Assembly: GCF_004342225.1 (NCBI RefSeq)
Contig: NZ_SMAR01000013.1
Location: 1-64,000 of the forward strand
Length of the DNA: 64,000 nucleotides
Direction: 5' to 3'
Source of the DNA: Martelella mediterranea
GTDB lineage: Bacteria; Pseudomonadota; Alphaproteobacteria; Rhizobiales; Rhizobiaceae
Under the pieces are notes generated by a model, which was given only the letters and a program-made list of their open reading frames with translations, had not been told where the DNA came from and made no database searches. This document shows, piece by piece, positions 18,211-29,811 of this stretch. The stretch's first letter is position 1; each line of letters begins with the position of its first letter. The position numbers and the translations under genes were made by a program.

Positions 18211-21200
18211 ATGCGTATTCACAGGCAATCAACGCTTCGTAGAAAGCTTTTACTGTGTTCCTCGGCTCTGTCTGTTTTTATATCCGGCGCCGCGGTTTCT
18301 GCCGATTTCGACTGGACGGGTGCTGTTTCCGATGAATGGTATCAATCCGGAAACTGGAACGAGGGCGGTGCGCCAGCCACCGATACTCCGGGCAACGGTG
18401 ATAATGTTACCATTGGTGCTGCTGCAAATGATCCGGCTATACCGGCAGGCAGTGGAACGGAACAGCTCGGTACATTCATTATTGGCGATTCTTCCGCTGG
18501 CGCGATGACAGCCGAGGGAGCCGTCACAGTTGATCGTGCGATATTCGGCAAAAATGCAGCCGGTTCGGGTAGTTTGTCGCTGACGGGAGCGGCTGCGTAT
18601 TTCAACTCCAACGACTATCTGGTGGTCGGCGGCGAAGGTTCCGGTTTGCTGGAACTTTCAGCTGGTGCGCGCGCGTTTTCAACCAATGCGATTACAATCG
18701 GTCAGGCTTCAGGCTCTGTCGGCACCGTGACGATAAGCGGGGCAGGTTCGCTTCTCAGGACGTCTTCGGCGTCAGGCAATGGTCTGCGTATCGGAGATGA
18801 AGGCACTGGCCGTATTACGGTGTCCGATGGCGGCAAGATCGAATCAAACCTCAGTGTTCTCGGGTCTGAAGTCGGGTCGAGTGGCACTGTTGAATTAACC
18901 GGCGCAGGTTCGGAGTGGAACGGATATGGCGATCTTTATATCGGGCTTTCCGGGCGCGGTGACGTGTCTGCCCGTGATGGAGCGCAGATCGTCAGCGGCT
19001 CCGTAAGTATCGGAAAAAACAACACATCGGTTTTGAATAACGCAGAAGTCAGCGGTGCGTCGTCCCGGTGGACCGTCTACAATTCGGTCTCCATTGGCGG
19101 TGATATCACTGGTGAGGGCACCGGAGGGTTTGGTGCTCTGTCGGTGCGGGACGGGGCTGAGATGACCGCCAGCAACGTTCTGATCGGAAATGTCGAAAAC
19201 AGTGACGGTGTGATCAATGTTGACAACAGTTCGAAGCTGACTGTTTCCGCAGGATTGCGATCGGGCGTTTCCGGCAGAGGCGAACTGGCTGTTACCGGCG
19301 GCGGGAAAGTGGCCATCGACAATGCTGTGGTCGGCGTGAACCAGACCGGCGATGGTGCGATCACAGTTTCAGGTGCGGACAGCGAACTGACCGTGACCAA
19401 CGGTTTGACCTCCGGCGCATCCGGTGAAGGTGAAGTCACCATTTCAGACGGTGCAAGTCTTGAAACCAAGGATACGGTGATCGGTCAGAATGCCGGAAGT
19501 GTCGGAGAAATGGCCGTTTCCAGCGGCGCCCGGTGGACGAACCAGGCCACGACAACCGTTGGGGGTTCAGGCCAGGCTACGCTTTCTGTCACCGACGGGG
19601 CGGTTGCGACTTCGTCGACGACAATCATAGGTCAGAATGCCTCAGGCGAGGGGTCTGTCACTGTCGGAGGTGCCGGATCCTCGTTTCAGCTTTCCGGCGA
19701 TATGACCATCGGCCAAAGCGGATACGGATTGCTCGTCATTGAAGATGGTGGCTCAGTTAAAGGTACCAGAAGTGTGATCGGTGCAGGAGCCGGCTCGGTG
19801 GGCATCGCAAGCATTGCTGGTGGCACATGGACCGTCAATGGCGATCTTATCGTGGCTGACAAAGGGCGGGGCGCGTTGACACTTTCGGGCGGTGGCACTG
19901 TCTCGGCATCATCCATTCGGGTCGCCAGTTCTCAAGGTTCAGCAGGGTCTTTGAACATTGGTGCCGGATCAGGGGCAACGCCTTCTTCTGCAGGGACACT
20001 GGATGTGGCTCAGATATCTTTCGGCTCCGGTGATGGCCGATTGGTGTTTAACCATACCGACGGCGACTATCTGTTCGAACCGCAGATAAACGGTCCCGTC
20101 GAAATCAGCGTGGAAAGCGGAACAACAATCCTCACCGCAGACAATAATAATTCCGGCTCGACGCGCATTCTCGCAGGTGCTGAGCTGCGTCTCGGGGACG
20201 GCGGTGAAAACGGAAGCCTCAACGGAGACATTGAACTTTCAAGTGATGGGCGCCTTGCTTTCGATCGCGCAGATGAACTGGATTTCAGGGGCACATTCAG
20301 CGGTAGCGGCACGCTCATTCAGGACGGCCAGGGTGCGGTGCGGCTGAGTGCAGACAGCGCCGAATTTTCCGGCCCAGCGCAGGTTAATCATGGTCAGCTT
20401 CTGGTCGATGGTGATCTTCGAAAGACCTCCGTCAGCGTTGCATCAGGCGCGTTGATTGGCGGTTCGGGAACAATCGGCACAACCGATGTCGCGACGGGCG
20501 GCATTTTCCAGTCGGGAGATCGCAATGGTGCGCTTGCTGTGGATGGTGACCTTTCATTCGATCGGGACGCAACTTATCGCGCACTGATCACCGAGAATTT
20601 CGAAACGACCAGTGTCACAGGTGATGTTCGCTTTGATGACACCGTTGTCGATCTCGCCTTCGTGCCGGGTGGCGCGCTTCAGCAAAATTATAATCTGCTT
20701 TCTGCAGGATCAATAACGGGCACATATGAAGCATCAGCGGATGCGCTTCCTCCCCATTTTCGCGGTACCTTTGACGATGATGGTAAAACACTTTCACTGG
20801 GGCTTGCTTATGTCGGAGGCGATTATCGGTTTTCCGAGCTTGGAAGGAGCGTGAATTCCCAGCTGGTCAGAGCCTTTAATGATGGAGAGCCTTTGAAAGG
20901 AACACTTTCGGCTGCAATGCTCTTGAGCGGCGTGGGCTATGAAAATGCAATGACCACACTTGGCGGTGAACTTGGCGTGAATGGCGCAGTGGTTGCGACG
21001 CTTGGAATGCAGGATTTTCTGCGGCGCTCCTCCAATCCGTCAAGATTGCTTGCCGGCTGGCGCTCCATCGAGAAAAATGAAGATGAGGAAGGTAATGCGC
21101 CGTCCCCCGCTCTTGCATACTGGTCGGTTGGCAATGATGGCGGCTATGGTTCAGCACTCGGCGCAGGGCAGGCGCGCTGGGACTGGATGGCCTCCAGCCG

Positions 21201-22074
21201 TGCGCGGGCTTATGGCCCCTTTAACCCTGATAATGCGATCTGGCTGGAATATAACGGACAAAGCGGCAGTATCGATACTGACTATGCCGTCGGGAATTCG
21301 GGTGCAGATCTGTCGGGTAACACCGTCGAAGGCGGCTATCTTGCCGCCATTGATGATACGACCTCTCTCGGACTGGTCATGGGCGGAGGTTCAACGCGCT
21401 ATGATCAGACGGATCAGGACGGAACGGCTGACGACAGCAGTTTCCGGGCTGCTGTCAGTGCTGCCGGTCAAACAAAAGCAGGTCTTTACGGCACGGCTTC
21501 GCTGGGCGTCGGCGTTGATCGCATAGAGACAGAGCGAACGGTCAGTTTTTCCGGTGTCACGGATCGGTTGCGCGGTTCATTTTCGGCCACGACGGTTGGC
21601 GGGCGCTTGGAAGCCGGTGGCCGTATTGTAAATGATGGTGTGGCACTTATTCCCTTCGCCGCAGCCAGTGCTGTTTATTCCAGTGTTCCTGGGTATCGGG
21701 AGGAGGTGCTGTCAGGTTCCGGTCAGTCCGCTTTGACCTACTCGGATAATGATATGTTCAGAGGCACGGTAGAGGCTGGTATTGGGTTCGATACCGCTGC
21801 CGGAAATGCTGCCCGACGCTTCTCTTTGAACGGTCGTGTTGCCTACGTTTACCGCTATGGGCCTGATCGCGATACAAATGCACAGTTCGTCTCTCTGCCG
21901 GGATATGGTTTCAATATCACCAGCAACGCCCCCACGGGCAGTGCTGTCTCAGCCAATGTCGGTGCCCGTGTCCAGCTTTCGACGCAGACTGATCTCTCCT
22001 TTAATGCCTATGGGGAGTGGGCGGATGGTTATGCGGCTCTGATTGCTTCTGCCAAGCTTCGCTACGTGTGGTGA
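18211..22074 (+). CDS. Type V autotransporter with tandem T5SS-type passenger repeats
   Basis: The 1287-residue protein is a classical (type Va) autotransporter. A signal peptide (about 1-31, ending AVSA) leads to a passenger with about ten degenerate 48-55-residue repeats between residues 110 and 600. A typical unit reads IGQNAGSVG...VSGAGS.W...GDL.IG.SG.G.L.V.DGG, the pattern of the T5SS/PEP-CTERM-associated repeat. A beta-strand autotransporter repeat (GSGTLIQDGQGAVRLS) follows near 700-720. Residues about 1000-1287 form the 12-strand translocator barrel, ending in Trp after LRYVW as expected for BamA recognition. The passenger lacks Cys. A surface adhesin or biofilm role is likely by family but unproven, and no protease motif was seen. 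It stands alone, divergent from a periplasmic foldase. Confidence 0.92.
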   Translation: MRIHRQSTLRRKLLLCSSALSVFISGAAVSADFDWTGAVSDEWYQSGNWNEGGAPATDTPGNGDNVTIGAAANDPAIPAGSGTEQLGTFIIGDSSAGAMTAEGAVTVDRAIFGKNAAGSGSLSLTGAAAYFNSNDYLVVGGEGSGLLELSAGARAFSTNAITIGQASGSVGTVTISGAGSLLRTSSASGNGLRIGDEGTGRITVSDGGKIESNLSVLGSEVGSSGTVELTGAGSEWNGYGDLYIGLSGRGDVSARDGAQIVSGSVSIGKNNTSVLNNAEVSGASSRWTVYNSVSIGGDITGEGTGGFGALSVRDGAEMTASNVLIGNVENSDGVINVDNSSKLTVSAGLRSGVSGRGELAVTGGGKVAIDNAVVGVNQTGDGAITVSGADSELTVTNGLTSGASGEGEVTISDGASLETKDTVIGQNAGSVGEMAVSSGARWTNQATTTVGGSGQATLSVTDGAVATSSTTIIGQNASGEGSVTVGGAGSSFQLSGDMTIGQSGYGLLVIEDGGSVKGTRSVIGAGAGSVGIASIAGGTWTVNGDLIVADKGRGALTLSGGGTVSASSIRVASSQGSAGSLNIGAGSGATPSSAGTLDVAQISFGSGDGRLVFNHTDGDYLFEPQINGPVEISVESGTTILTADNNNSGSTRILAGAELRLGDGGENGSLNGDIELSSDGRLAFDRADELDFRGTFSGSGTLIQDGQGAVRLSADSAEFSGPAQVNHGQLLVDGDLRKTSVSVASGALIGGSGTIGTTDVATGGIFQSGDRNGALAVDGDLSFDRDATYRALITENFETTSVTGDVRFDDTVVDLAFVPGGALQQNYNLLSAGSITGTYEASADALPPHFRGTFDDDGKTLSLGLAYVGGDYRFSELGRSVNSQLVRAFNDGEPLKGTLSAAMLLSGVGYENAMTTLGGELGVNGAVVATLGMQDFLRRSSNPSRLLAGWRSIEKNEDEEGNAPSPALAYWSVGNDGGYGSALGAGQARWDWMASSRARAYGPFNPDNAIWLEYNGQSGSIDTDYAVGNSGADLSGNTVEGGYLAAIDDTTSLGLVMGGGSTRYDQTDQDGTADDSSFRAAVSAAGQTKAGLYGTASLGVGVDRIETERTVSFSGVTDRLRGSFSATTVGGRLEAGGRIVNDGVALIPFAAASAVYSSVPGYREEVLSGSGQSALTYSDNDMFRGTVEAGIGFDTAAGNAARRFSLNGRVAYVYRYGPDRDTNAQFVSLPGYGFNITSNAPTGSAVSANVGARVQLSTQTDLSFNAYGEWADGYAALIASAKLRYVW

Positions 22075-22155
22075 TGGTCATATCGTGCTTTAGGCAGAGC
22101 GCCTTGATCGCTGATACGCTTTCATGCCATCAGTGAGTGAGCAAAGGAGGAGTCC

Positions 22156-23046
22156 ATGTCTCTTTCGTCCCGCACAGCGCGGTCTCTCGATCATCTTGTC
22201 TTGCCGGTCGTTGATCTTGCGACGTCGAGGCTGCGGCTTGTCTCTCTCGGCTTTACAGTTGCACCGGATGCCAGTCACCCCTTTGGCACGGGCAATGCCT
22301 GTGTCTATTTTTCAGACTCGACCTATCTGGAGCCACTGGCGATCAGGGATTTGCGGACCTATGAAGCGAAGATCGCCGAGCGGACCGAATTCGTTCGCCG
22401 TGACCGAGCCTATCGGTTTCGCGTAGGCGAAGATGGCCTGTCAGCCGTCGTCTTTAAGGCCGAAGATGCAGAAGCCGATCATGCCGCCTTTTCGAAAGCC
22501 GGTATTGTTGAAAATGACCTGTTTGAGTTTTCACGGCCCTTCGAGCTGGACGACGGAACGAAAACGACTGCTGGCTTTAAGCTGGCTTTCGCTGCGGATC
22601 TGCGTGCGCCGGATATCTTCTTCTTTGTTTGTGAGAGGCTGACGCCGCTTTCTCCGGCAGCCTCACTTCTGGCACATGCGAACGGTGTTACAGGCATTGC
22701 TGAAGTGTTGCTGACTGAAGAGGATCCCATGGAATTCGAGCCATTGCTTCAGGTGCTTTCGAACAGCCACGATATTGATATCCACCCGCATGGGTTTTCG
22801 GTCGAAGTGGGCTCTTCGCGGCTGTCGGTTTATACGCCGGATCATCTGAAGCAGGCTTACGGGGTTGATGCCGTTGCTTCTCAGCGAGGGCTTTTTGCAA
22901 GTGGCGTCGTATTTGCTGCCCCTGATCTTTTAAACGTGAAGGATATCCTCCAGCACAATGACCTGCCTTATTCCACCCTTGAAAACGGCGTAAGCGTTTC
23001 GCCCGCGTCAGGTCAGGGTGTGGCCTTTGTTTTCAAGGAAGAATGA
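22156..23046 (+). CDS. VOC superfamily protein (glyoxalase-like domain)
   Basis: The 296-residue protein has the vicinal-oxygen-chelate fold. It opens with [27 protein letters not shown] (about 8-34), the first metal-ligand strand, and carries a second related half from about 165 ([15 protein letters not shown]). It resembles the Glyoxalase_3-like group, whose substrates are mostly unknown. The ribosome binding site AAAGGAGG precedes ATG 22156. The stop is one base before the kdsA start, so the two are co-transcribed. Neighbourhood with kdsA and eno gives no clear functional clue. Confidence 0.82.
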   Translation: MSLSSRTARSLDHLVLPVVDLATSRLRLVSLGFTVAPDASHPFGTGNACVYFSDSTYLEPLAIRDLRTYEAKIAERTEFVRRDRAYRFRVGEDGLSAVVFKAEDAEADHAAFSKAGIVENDLFEFSRPFELDDGTKTTAGFKLAFAADLRAPDIFFFVCERLTPLSPAASLLAHANGVTGIAEVLLTEEDPMEFEPLLQVLSNSHDIDIHPHGFSVEVGSSRLSVYTPDHLKQAYGVDAVASQRGLFASGVVFAAPDLLNVKDILQHNDLPYSTLENGVSVSPASGQGVAFVFKEE

Positions 23047-23047
23047 A

Positions 23048-23887
23048 ATGACGAACCAAACTGTGATTGCTGGTGAAGGCACTGGCCGCGTCAGCTTTGC
23101 CAATACCGCAAAACTGTCGCTGATTGCCGGACCCTGCCAGATGGAAAGCCGGGATCATGCCTTTATGGTGGCTGGCAGACTTAAGGAGATCTGCGAGCAG
23201 GCTGGTGTGTCTCTTGTCTACAAATCCTCCTTCGACAAGGCGAACCGGACCTCACTCAATGCCCAGCGCGGTATGGGGCTTGATAAGGCCATGGAGGTCT
23301 TTTCGGATCTGAAGAAAGCGTTTGGATTTCCTGTTCTGACTGACGTCCATAACGAAAAGCAGTGTGCGGAGGTGGCAGATGTCGTGGATGTTCTGCAGAT
23401 TCCGGCATTTTTGTGCCGTCAGACGGATCTTCTCATTGCGGCAGCCAGAACCGGTCGCGTCATCAACGTAAAGAAGGGGCAGTTTCTGGCACCATGGGAT
23501 ATGAAGAACGTCCTCGCCAAGATTGTTGATAGTGGCAACCCAAATGTTCTGCTTTGTGAGCGAGGGGCCTCTTTCGGGTATAATACGCTGGTCTCCGATA
23601 TGCGTTCGCTGCCGATTATGGCTGGAACGGGTGCCCCTGTGATTTTCGATGCCACTCATTCGGTTCAGCAGCCCGGAGGGCAGGGTGGCTCTTCAGGCGG
23701 TCAGAGGGAGTTTGTTGAAACGCTGGCGCGTGCTGCGGTTGCAGTCGGTGTTGCCGGGGTGTTTATTGAAACGCATGAAGATCCGGACAATGCGCCGTCG
23801 GATGGGCCGAATATGGTGCCTCTTTCTGAGATGCCGCGTCTGCTCGACAAGCTGATGGCTTTTGACGCAGTCGCAAAGGCCGGATAA
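23048..23887 (+). CDS. kdsA: 3-deoxy-8-phosphooctulonate synthase
   Basis: KdsA condenses phosphoenolpyruvate with arabinose 5-phosphate to Kdo 8-phosphate for the lipopolysaccharide core. The 279-residue TIM-barrel protein has [22 protein letters not shown] and [11 protein letters not shown]. The Cys in AGPC is the residue that marks the metal-dependent KdsA type; metal-independent forms have Asn there (knowledge of the family). ATG 23048 is chosen because it follows AAGGAAG and the upstream gene's stop directly; the frame is also open ten codons back inside the VOC gene. Confidence 0.95.
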   Translation: MTNQTVIAGEGTGRVSFANTAKLSLIAGPCQMESRDHAFMVAGRLKEICEQAGVSLVYKSSFDKANRTSLNAQRGMGLDKAMEVFSDLKKAFGFPVLTDVHNEKQCAEVADVVDVLQIPAFLCRQTDLLIAAARTGRVINVKKGQFLAPWDMKNVLAKIVDSGNPNVLLCERGASFGYNTLVSDMRSLPIMAGTGAPVIFDATHSVQQPGGQGGSSGGQREFVETLARAAVAVGVAGVFIETHEDPDNAPSDGPNMVPLSEMPRLLDKLMAFDAVAKAG

Positions 23888-24091
23888 GTTCAAAATGCTT
23901 CAATTGGACGGCGATAACGGGGGATTTTCGCCCAGGACAGACAAAAATCTTTCATTCGTCATAGTACTGGTGGATAATGTGCATTATGCGTTTCTTCGCA
24001 GTGCTTTAGTGTTACCCAAGCCACTATTGCGCAATCACAGTTTCACCGCTTTGACGCGGTTCCTCTGATTAAGAAAAAAGTCGACAGGTAA

Positions 24092-25372
<1,281 letters not shown>

Positions 25373-25380
25373 TAACGGTT

Positions 25381-25453
25381 TAACCTCAATGGCTTGAGGT
25401 TATTTTCTGACTTTTTTATGAGCCCGCGGTCTTTATGGCCGCGGGCTTTTTTT
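25381..25453 (+). terminator. Tandem terminators after eno
   Basis: The first hairpin (TAACCTCAA with TTGAGGTTA, 25381-25402, four-base loop) is followed by TTTTC. The second is the stronger: AGCCCGCGG (25421-25429) pairs with CCGCGGGCT (25439-25447), followed by seven T. Together they separate eno from the ftsB-like gene. Confidence 0.88.
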
Positions 25454-25527
25454 GGTTTAGCCTTGGTTAAGGTTATCCGGTTACTCTGCGTTCTTATTGG
25501 TATTGCGTCATTTAATCGGATCGCTTC

Positions 25528-25845
25528 ATGTGGACCCGTCATCATAAATCGCGGATTTACGGACGACTTGTCGTTCCGGTTATCACTGCGTGTTTCATGA
25601 GCTACTTTATTTATCATTCGATTCACGGCGACTACGGTCTTATTGCCTCAAAGAATTTCGAACAGCATCGCCAAATCAATGAACGGAAGCTTGAAAAGCT
25701 TGTGAGCGAGCGTCAGGCGCTTGAAAAAAAGGTTGAGCGGCTGAGCGACGGGTCCCTGATGAAGGACGCTGTTGATGAGCAGGCGCGGTATGCCTTGAAT
25801 CTTCTGAGGCCGGATGAAATCGTGATTTTTGATAGAAATCTCTAA
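25528..25845 (+). CDS. Septum formation initiator, FtsB/DivIC family
   Basis: The 105-residue protein has a short cytoplasmic N terminus, one membrane helix (about 14-32) and a coiled coil (about 40-75, ERKLEKLVSERQALEKKVERL), then SLMKDAVDEQARYALNL and the conserved DEIVIF end. This is the FtsB/DivIC layout, a bitopic divisome protein that with FtsL and FtsQ links septal peptidoglycan synthesis to the Z-ring. Its place between eno and pdhA is the standard one in this order. Confidence 0.88.
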   Translation: MWTRHHKSRIYGRLVVPVITACFMSYFIYHSIHGDYGLIASKNFEQHRQINERKLEKLVSERQALEKKVERLSDGSLMKDAVDEQARYALNLLRPDEIVIFDRNL

Positions 25846-25849
25846 TTAA

Positions 25850-25889
25850 CTGAAATCACGGTAATATCGATATTACGTATTAATTTCAG
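25850..25889. promoter_or_regulatory. Composite palindrome in the ftsB-pdhA spacer
   Basis: A perfect 16-base palindrome, GTAATATCGATATTAC, lies at 25861-25876, flanked by CTGAAAT (25850-25856) and ATTTCAG (25883-25889). It begins four bases after the ftsB-like stop and about 110 bases before pdhA. There is no T-run, so an operator or RNA hairpin controlling pdhABC is more likely than a terminator; which protein binds is unknown. Confidence 0.5.
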
Positions 25890-25996
25890 ACTCTTAGAGT
25901 GGTAATATTTGCGTTAAATCTAGCATTGCCGTGTAACATAAAACTCCTTATTGTGACCGCCATATCAACGTCTTTCCTTCCACAGGAGGTACTTGA

Positions 25997-27019
25997 ATGG
26001 CGTCGCAAGCGTCCGCTTCACGGAAATCACCCAAAAAAGAAGATAACAACCGGATCGTTGAGTTTGATCGCGATCAGGAGATGCATGCGCTCCGCGAGAT
26101 GCTCATGATTCGCCGATTTGAAGAGAAGGCGGGCCAACTCTACGGCATGGGTTTCATCGGCGGTTTCTGTCACCTTTACATCGGTCAGGAAGCCGTCGTC
26201 GTTGGCATGCAAATGGCGCTGAAAGATGGTGACCAGATCATCACCAGCTACCGCGACCATGGCCATATGCTTGCCACGGGCATGGATTCCAAAGGTGTGA
26301 TGGCTGAGCTTACCGGTCGTCAGTCCGGCTATTCCAAGGGCAAGGGCGGCTCAATGCACATGTTCTCGAAAGAGAAAGCCTTTTATGGCGGTCATGGCAT
26401 TGTGGGCGCTCAGGTGCCACTTGGCACAGGTCTGGCTTTTGCCAACCAGTATCGCGGTGACGACAAGGTGTCTGTCGTTTATTATGGCGATGGCGCAGCC
26501 AACCAGGGTCAGGTTTACGAAAGCTTCAATATGGCCCAGCTCTGGAAGCTGCCGGTTGTCTATGTTGTTGAAAATAACCGCTATGCCATGGGTACGTCGG
26601 TTGCCCGTTCGTCCGCTGAGACGGACTTCTCCAAGCGCGGCAGTTCATTCGGTATTCCCGGCTTTCAGGTCGACGGTATGGATGTTCGTGCGGTCAAGGC
26701 TGCTGCAGAAGAAGCCGAAGAGCACGCTCGATCTGGCAAGGGCCCGATCATTCTCGAAATGCAGACCTATCGCTATCGCGGCCACTCCATGTCCGACCCG
26801 GCGAAATATCGCAGCAAGGACGAGGTGCAGAAGATGCGCTCCGAGCATGACCCGATTGAGCAGGTCCGTAAACGGATTCTGGACAAGAAATGGGCCAGCG
26901 AAGATGAGCTGAAGACCATCGACAAGGATGTTCGTAGCATTATCTCCGACGCTGCCGATTTCGCCCAGACCGATCCGGAGCCGGATCCGTCCGAACTTTA
27001 CACTGACATTCTGCGCTAA
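25997..27019 (+). CDS. pdhA: Pyruvate dehydrogenase E1 component, alpha subunit
   Basis: PdhA with PdhB forms the thiamine-diphosphate E1 enzyme that decarboxylates pyruvate. The 340-residue protein has the ThDP motif GDGAANQGQ...VENN (about 165-195), RDHGHML, and the conserved Ser loop [15 protein letters not shown] (about 255-269). ATG 25997 follows ACAGGAGG. The N-terminal 15 residues are Lys/Ser-rich. It is the first gene of pdhA-pdhB-pdhC, 17 bases before pdhB. Confidence 0.97.
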   Translation: MASQASASRKSPKKEDNNRIVEFDRDQEMHALREMLMIRRFEEKAGQLYGMGFIGGFCHLYIGQEAVVVGMQMALKDGDQIITSYRDHGHMLATGMDSKGVMAELTGRQSGYSKGKGGSMHMFSKEKAFYGGHGIVGAQVPLGTGLAFANQYRGDDKVSVVYYGDGAANQGQVYESFNMAQLWKLPVVYVVENNRYAMGTSVARSSAETDFSKRGSSFGIPGFQVDGMDVRAVKAAAEEAEEHARSGKGPIILEMQTYRYRGHSMSDPAKYRSKDEVQKMRSEHDPIEQVRKRILDKKWASEDELKTIDKDVRSIISDAADFAQTDPEPDPSELYTDILR

Positions 27020-27036
27020 GACGGGGAGGGACATAC

Positions 27037-28425
27037 ATGCCTACCAATATCCTTATGCCGGCTCTCTCTCCGACCATGGAAGAGGGCAATCTTTCCAAGT
27101 GGCTCAAAAAAGAAGGCGATACCGTATCTGCCGGTGACGTCCTGGCCGAGATCGAGACCGATAAGGCGACGATGGAAGTCGAAGCCGTTGACGAAGGTAC
27201 GCTCGGCAAGATTCTTGTTGAAGAAGGTGCACAGGGCGTGAAGGTTAATACGCCGATTGCTGTGCTTCTTGAAGAAGGCGAGAGCGCTGACGACATAGAC
27301 GCTTCAGCCACGAAAGCGCCGAAAGAGACACCAGCGCCGGAAGTGGCTCAGGAAGAAAAGCCTCAGGCATCTCCTGAAGCAGCGCCTGCCCAGCCAAAGG
27401 CCGTAGAGCCTGCATCTGATCCGGATATCCCGGAAGGAACCGAGATGGTTTCCACCACGGTGCGTGAAGCGCTTCGGGATGCTATGGCCGAAGAAATGCG
27501 TTCAGACAACGACGTCTTCGTTATGGGTGAAGAGGTTGCCGAATATGAGGGCGCCTACAAAATCACGCAGGGTCTTCTGAAGGAATTCGGTCCGAAGCGT
27601 GTCGTAGATACGCCGATTACTGAACATGGCTTCACCGGCGTTGCCGTTGGTGCTGCGCTTGCCGGTCTGAAGCCGGTCGTAGAGTTCATGACCTTCAACT
27701 TCGCCATGCAGGCGATGGACCAGATCATCAACTCGGCTGCCAAGACGCACTATATGTCCGGCGGACAAATGGAATCGTCGATTGTGTTCCGTGGCCCCAA
27801 TGGTGCCGCAGCCCGCGTGGCAGCCCAGCATTCGCAGTGCTATGCTGCTTGGTACAGCCATGTGCCCGGCCTTAAAGTTGTCATGCCTTATACGGCTGCT
27901 GACGCAAAAGGCCTTCTGAAGGCCGCTATTCGTGACCCGAACCCGGTGATTTTCCTCGAAAACGAAATCCTTTACGGTCACAAATTCGATGTGCCGAAAA
28001 TGGACGATTTCGTTCTGCCAATCGGCAAGGCTCGCGTTCACAAGACGGGTAACGATGCCACCATCGTTTCGTTCGGCATTGGTATGACCTACGCTGTCGA
28101 AGCTGCTGAAAAGCTGGCTGGCGAAGGCATTGACGTTGAGGTTATCGATCTGCGCACGATCCGCCCGATGGATATCCCCACCGTTATTGAATCGGTGAAG
28201 AAGACCGGACGTCTGGTCACTGTCGAGGAAGGCTTCCCGCAGTCCTCCGTCGGTACCGAGATTGCAACGCGCGTCATGCAGCAGGCATTCGATTATCTCG
28301 ATGCCCCGATCCTGACGATCGCTGGTAAGGATGTTCCGATGCCTTACGCCGCGAACCTCGAAAAGCTGGCTCTGCCGAACGTCGATGAAGTCATCGATGC
28401 GGTTAAAGCCGTTTGCTACAAGTAA
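27037..28425 (+). CDS. pdhB: Pyruvate dehydrogenase E1 component, beta subunit with lipoyl domain
   Basis: The 462-residue protein joins an N-terminal lipoyl domain (about 1-80, lipoylated Lys in [13 protein letters not shown]) through a Pro/Ala/Glu-rich linker (about 85-135) to the transketolase-like E1 beta domain ([17 protein letters not shown] onwards). E1 beta features include [23 protein letters not shown] and the C-terminal transketolase_C domain. A lipoyl domain on E1 beta is unusual in bacteria generally but known in Rhizobiales. It closely resembles the lipoyl domain of the adjacent PdhC. Confidence 0.97.
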   Translation: MPTNILMPALSPTMEEGNLSKWLKKEGDTVSAGDVLAEIETDKATMEVEAVDEGTLGKILVEEGAQGVKVNTPIAVLLEEGESADDIDASATKAPKETPAPEVAQEEKPQASPEAAPAQPKAVEPASDPDIPEGTEMVSTTVREALRDAMAEEMRSDNDVFVMGEEVAEYEGAYKITQGLLKEFGPKRVVDTPITEHGFTGVAVGAALAGLKPVVEFMTFNFAMQAMDQIINSAAKTHYMSGGQMESSIVFRGPNGAAARVAAQHSQCYAAWYSHVPGLKVVMPYTAADAKGLLKAAIRDPNPVIFLENEILYGHKFDVPKMDDFVLPIGKARVHKTGNDATIVSFGIGMTYAVEAAEKLAGEGIDVEVIDLRTIRPMDIPTVIESVKKTGRLVTVEEGFPQSSVGTEIATRVMQQAFDYLDAPILTIAGKDVPMPYAANLEKLALPNVDEVIDAVKAVCYK

Positions 28426-28437
28426 GGGAGGCGATCC

Positions 28438-29790
28438 ATGCCGATCAAGATCACGATGCCGGCGCTGTCGCCGACCATGGAAGAGGGCAATCTATCCAAA
28501 TGGCTGGTAAAGGAAGGTGATTCCGTTTCCGCCGGTGATGTTATTGCCGAAATCGAGACCGATAAAGCGACGATGGAAGTTGAAGCGGTCGATGAGGGCA
28601 CAGTCGCCAAGATCGTTGTTCCGGATGGAACGCAGGCGGTTAAGGTCAATGCTTTGATTGCCGTTCTCGCTGAAGAGGGCGAAGATGTGGCTGAGGCTGC
28701 CAAGGCGGCTGATGGTGGCGATGCACCTGCAGCAGAAGAAAGTGCGCCTGCAAAGGATGAGGCCAAGGCGGAGGAGCCAGCCAAGGCTCCTGTGCCATCG
28801 TCTGACAAGCCCGTGCCGCAGCCATCTGCTCCGGCAGCACCTGAAGCCAAGGGCGGTCGTGTCTTCGCGTCGCCACTGGCACGGCGTCTGGCCAAGGAGG
28901 CTGGTCTGGATCTGACCGCGCTTTCCGGTTCGGGTCCGCATGGCCGTATCGTCAAGCGCGACATCGAAAAGGCCCAGTCCGAAGGTGTGGGTAAAGCCGG
29001 ATCGCAGGCAGAAGCTGCAACGCCTGAGGCTGCTGCGGCTCCGCAAAAGGCCGCATCGGACGACGCCGTTCTCAAGCTGTTTGAGGAAGGATCGTATGAC
29101 CTCGTGCCGCATGACGGTATGCGCAAGACGATTGCCAAGCGGCTGCAGGAATCCAAGCAGAGCATTCCGCACTTCTACGTCACCGTTGATGTCGAGCTGG
29201 ATGCACTCCTGGGGTTGCGTTCGCAGCTCAACAAGGCGGCTCCCGTGCGTGATGACAAGCCTGCCTACAAGCTCTCTGTCAACGACATGGTGATCAAGGC
29301 AATGGCGCTTGCGCTGCGTGATGTTCCGGAAGCAAACGTTTCCTGGACAGACAGCAATATGGTCGTTCATCACCATGTTGATGTCGGCGTTGCCGTGTCT
29401 ATTCCTGGTGGACTGATCACTCCGATTATCCGTAAGGCCGAAGAAAAGCCGCTTTCCGTCATCTCCAATGAGATGAAGGACATGGGCAAGCGTGCGAAGG
29501 AAAAGAAGCTCAAGCCTGAGGAATATCAGGGCGGTACGACAGCCGTTTCCAATATGGGCATGATGGGTGTCAAGGACTTCGCAGCCGTCGTGAACCCGCC
29601 GCATGCCTCGATCCTTGCCGTTGGGGCAGGTGAGAAGCGTCCGGTTGTGAAGAATGATGAGCTGACGATTGCCACAATGATGTCGGTGACGCTTTCAACG
29701 GACCATCGTTGCGTCGACGGTGCGCTGGCGGCTCAGGTTCTGGCAGCCTTCAAGGGTTATATCGAAAACCCGATGTCTATGCTGGTGTAG
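28438..29790 (+). CDS. pdhC: Dihydrolipoamide acetyltransferase (E2 of pyruvate dehydrogenase)
   Basis: E2 is the core of the complex; it transfers the acetyl group from E1 to CoA. The 450-residue protein has one lipoyl domain (about 1-80, [11 protein letters not shown]), a Pro/Ala/Lys linker, the E3/E1-binding domain (about 139-175, [20 protein letters not shown]), a second linker, and the catalytic domain (about 220-450) with the active-site [10 protein letters not shown] near the C terminus. It starts 12 bases after pdhB behind GGGAGG. Confidence 0.97.
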   Translation: MPIKITMPALSPTMEEGNLSKWLVKEGDSVSAGDVIAEIETDKATMEVEAVDEGTVAKIVVPDGTQAVKVNALIAVLAEEGEDVAEAAKAADGGDAPAAEESAPAKDEAKAEEPAKAPVPSSDKPVPQPSAPAAPEAKGGRVFASPLARRLAKEAGLDLTALSGSGPHGRIVKRDIEKAQSEGVGKAGSQAEAATPEAAAAPQKAASDDAVLKLFEEGSYDLVPHDGMRKTIAKRLQESKQSIPHFYVTVDVELDALLGLRSQLNKAAPVRDDKPAYKLSVNDMVIKAMALALRDVPEANVSWTDSNMVVHHHVDVGVAVSIPGGLITPIIRKAEEKPLSVISNEMKDMGKRAKEKKLKPEEYQGGTTAVSNMGMMGVKDFAAVVNPPHASILAVGAGEKRPVVKNDELTIATMMSVTLSTDHRCVDGALAAQVLAAFKGYIENPMSMLV

Positions 29791-29811
29791 TATCAGCGTC
29801 GGAGCGATGTC

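Noticed and set aside
18540-20050. Regularly spaced similar segments suggesting a CRISPR or DNA repeat array
   Set aside because: The periodicity is about 150 bases, degenerate at DNA level and in frame; it reflects protein repeats of the autotransporter passenger.
28492-29604. Antisense frame of 370 codons opposite pdhC
   Set aside because: The E2 protein is complete on the plus strand; the antisense frame has no start signal or family resemblance.
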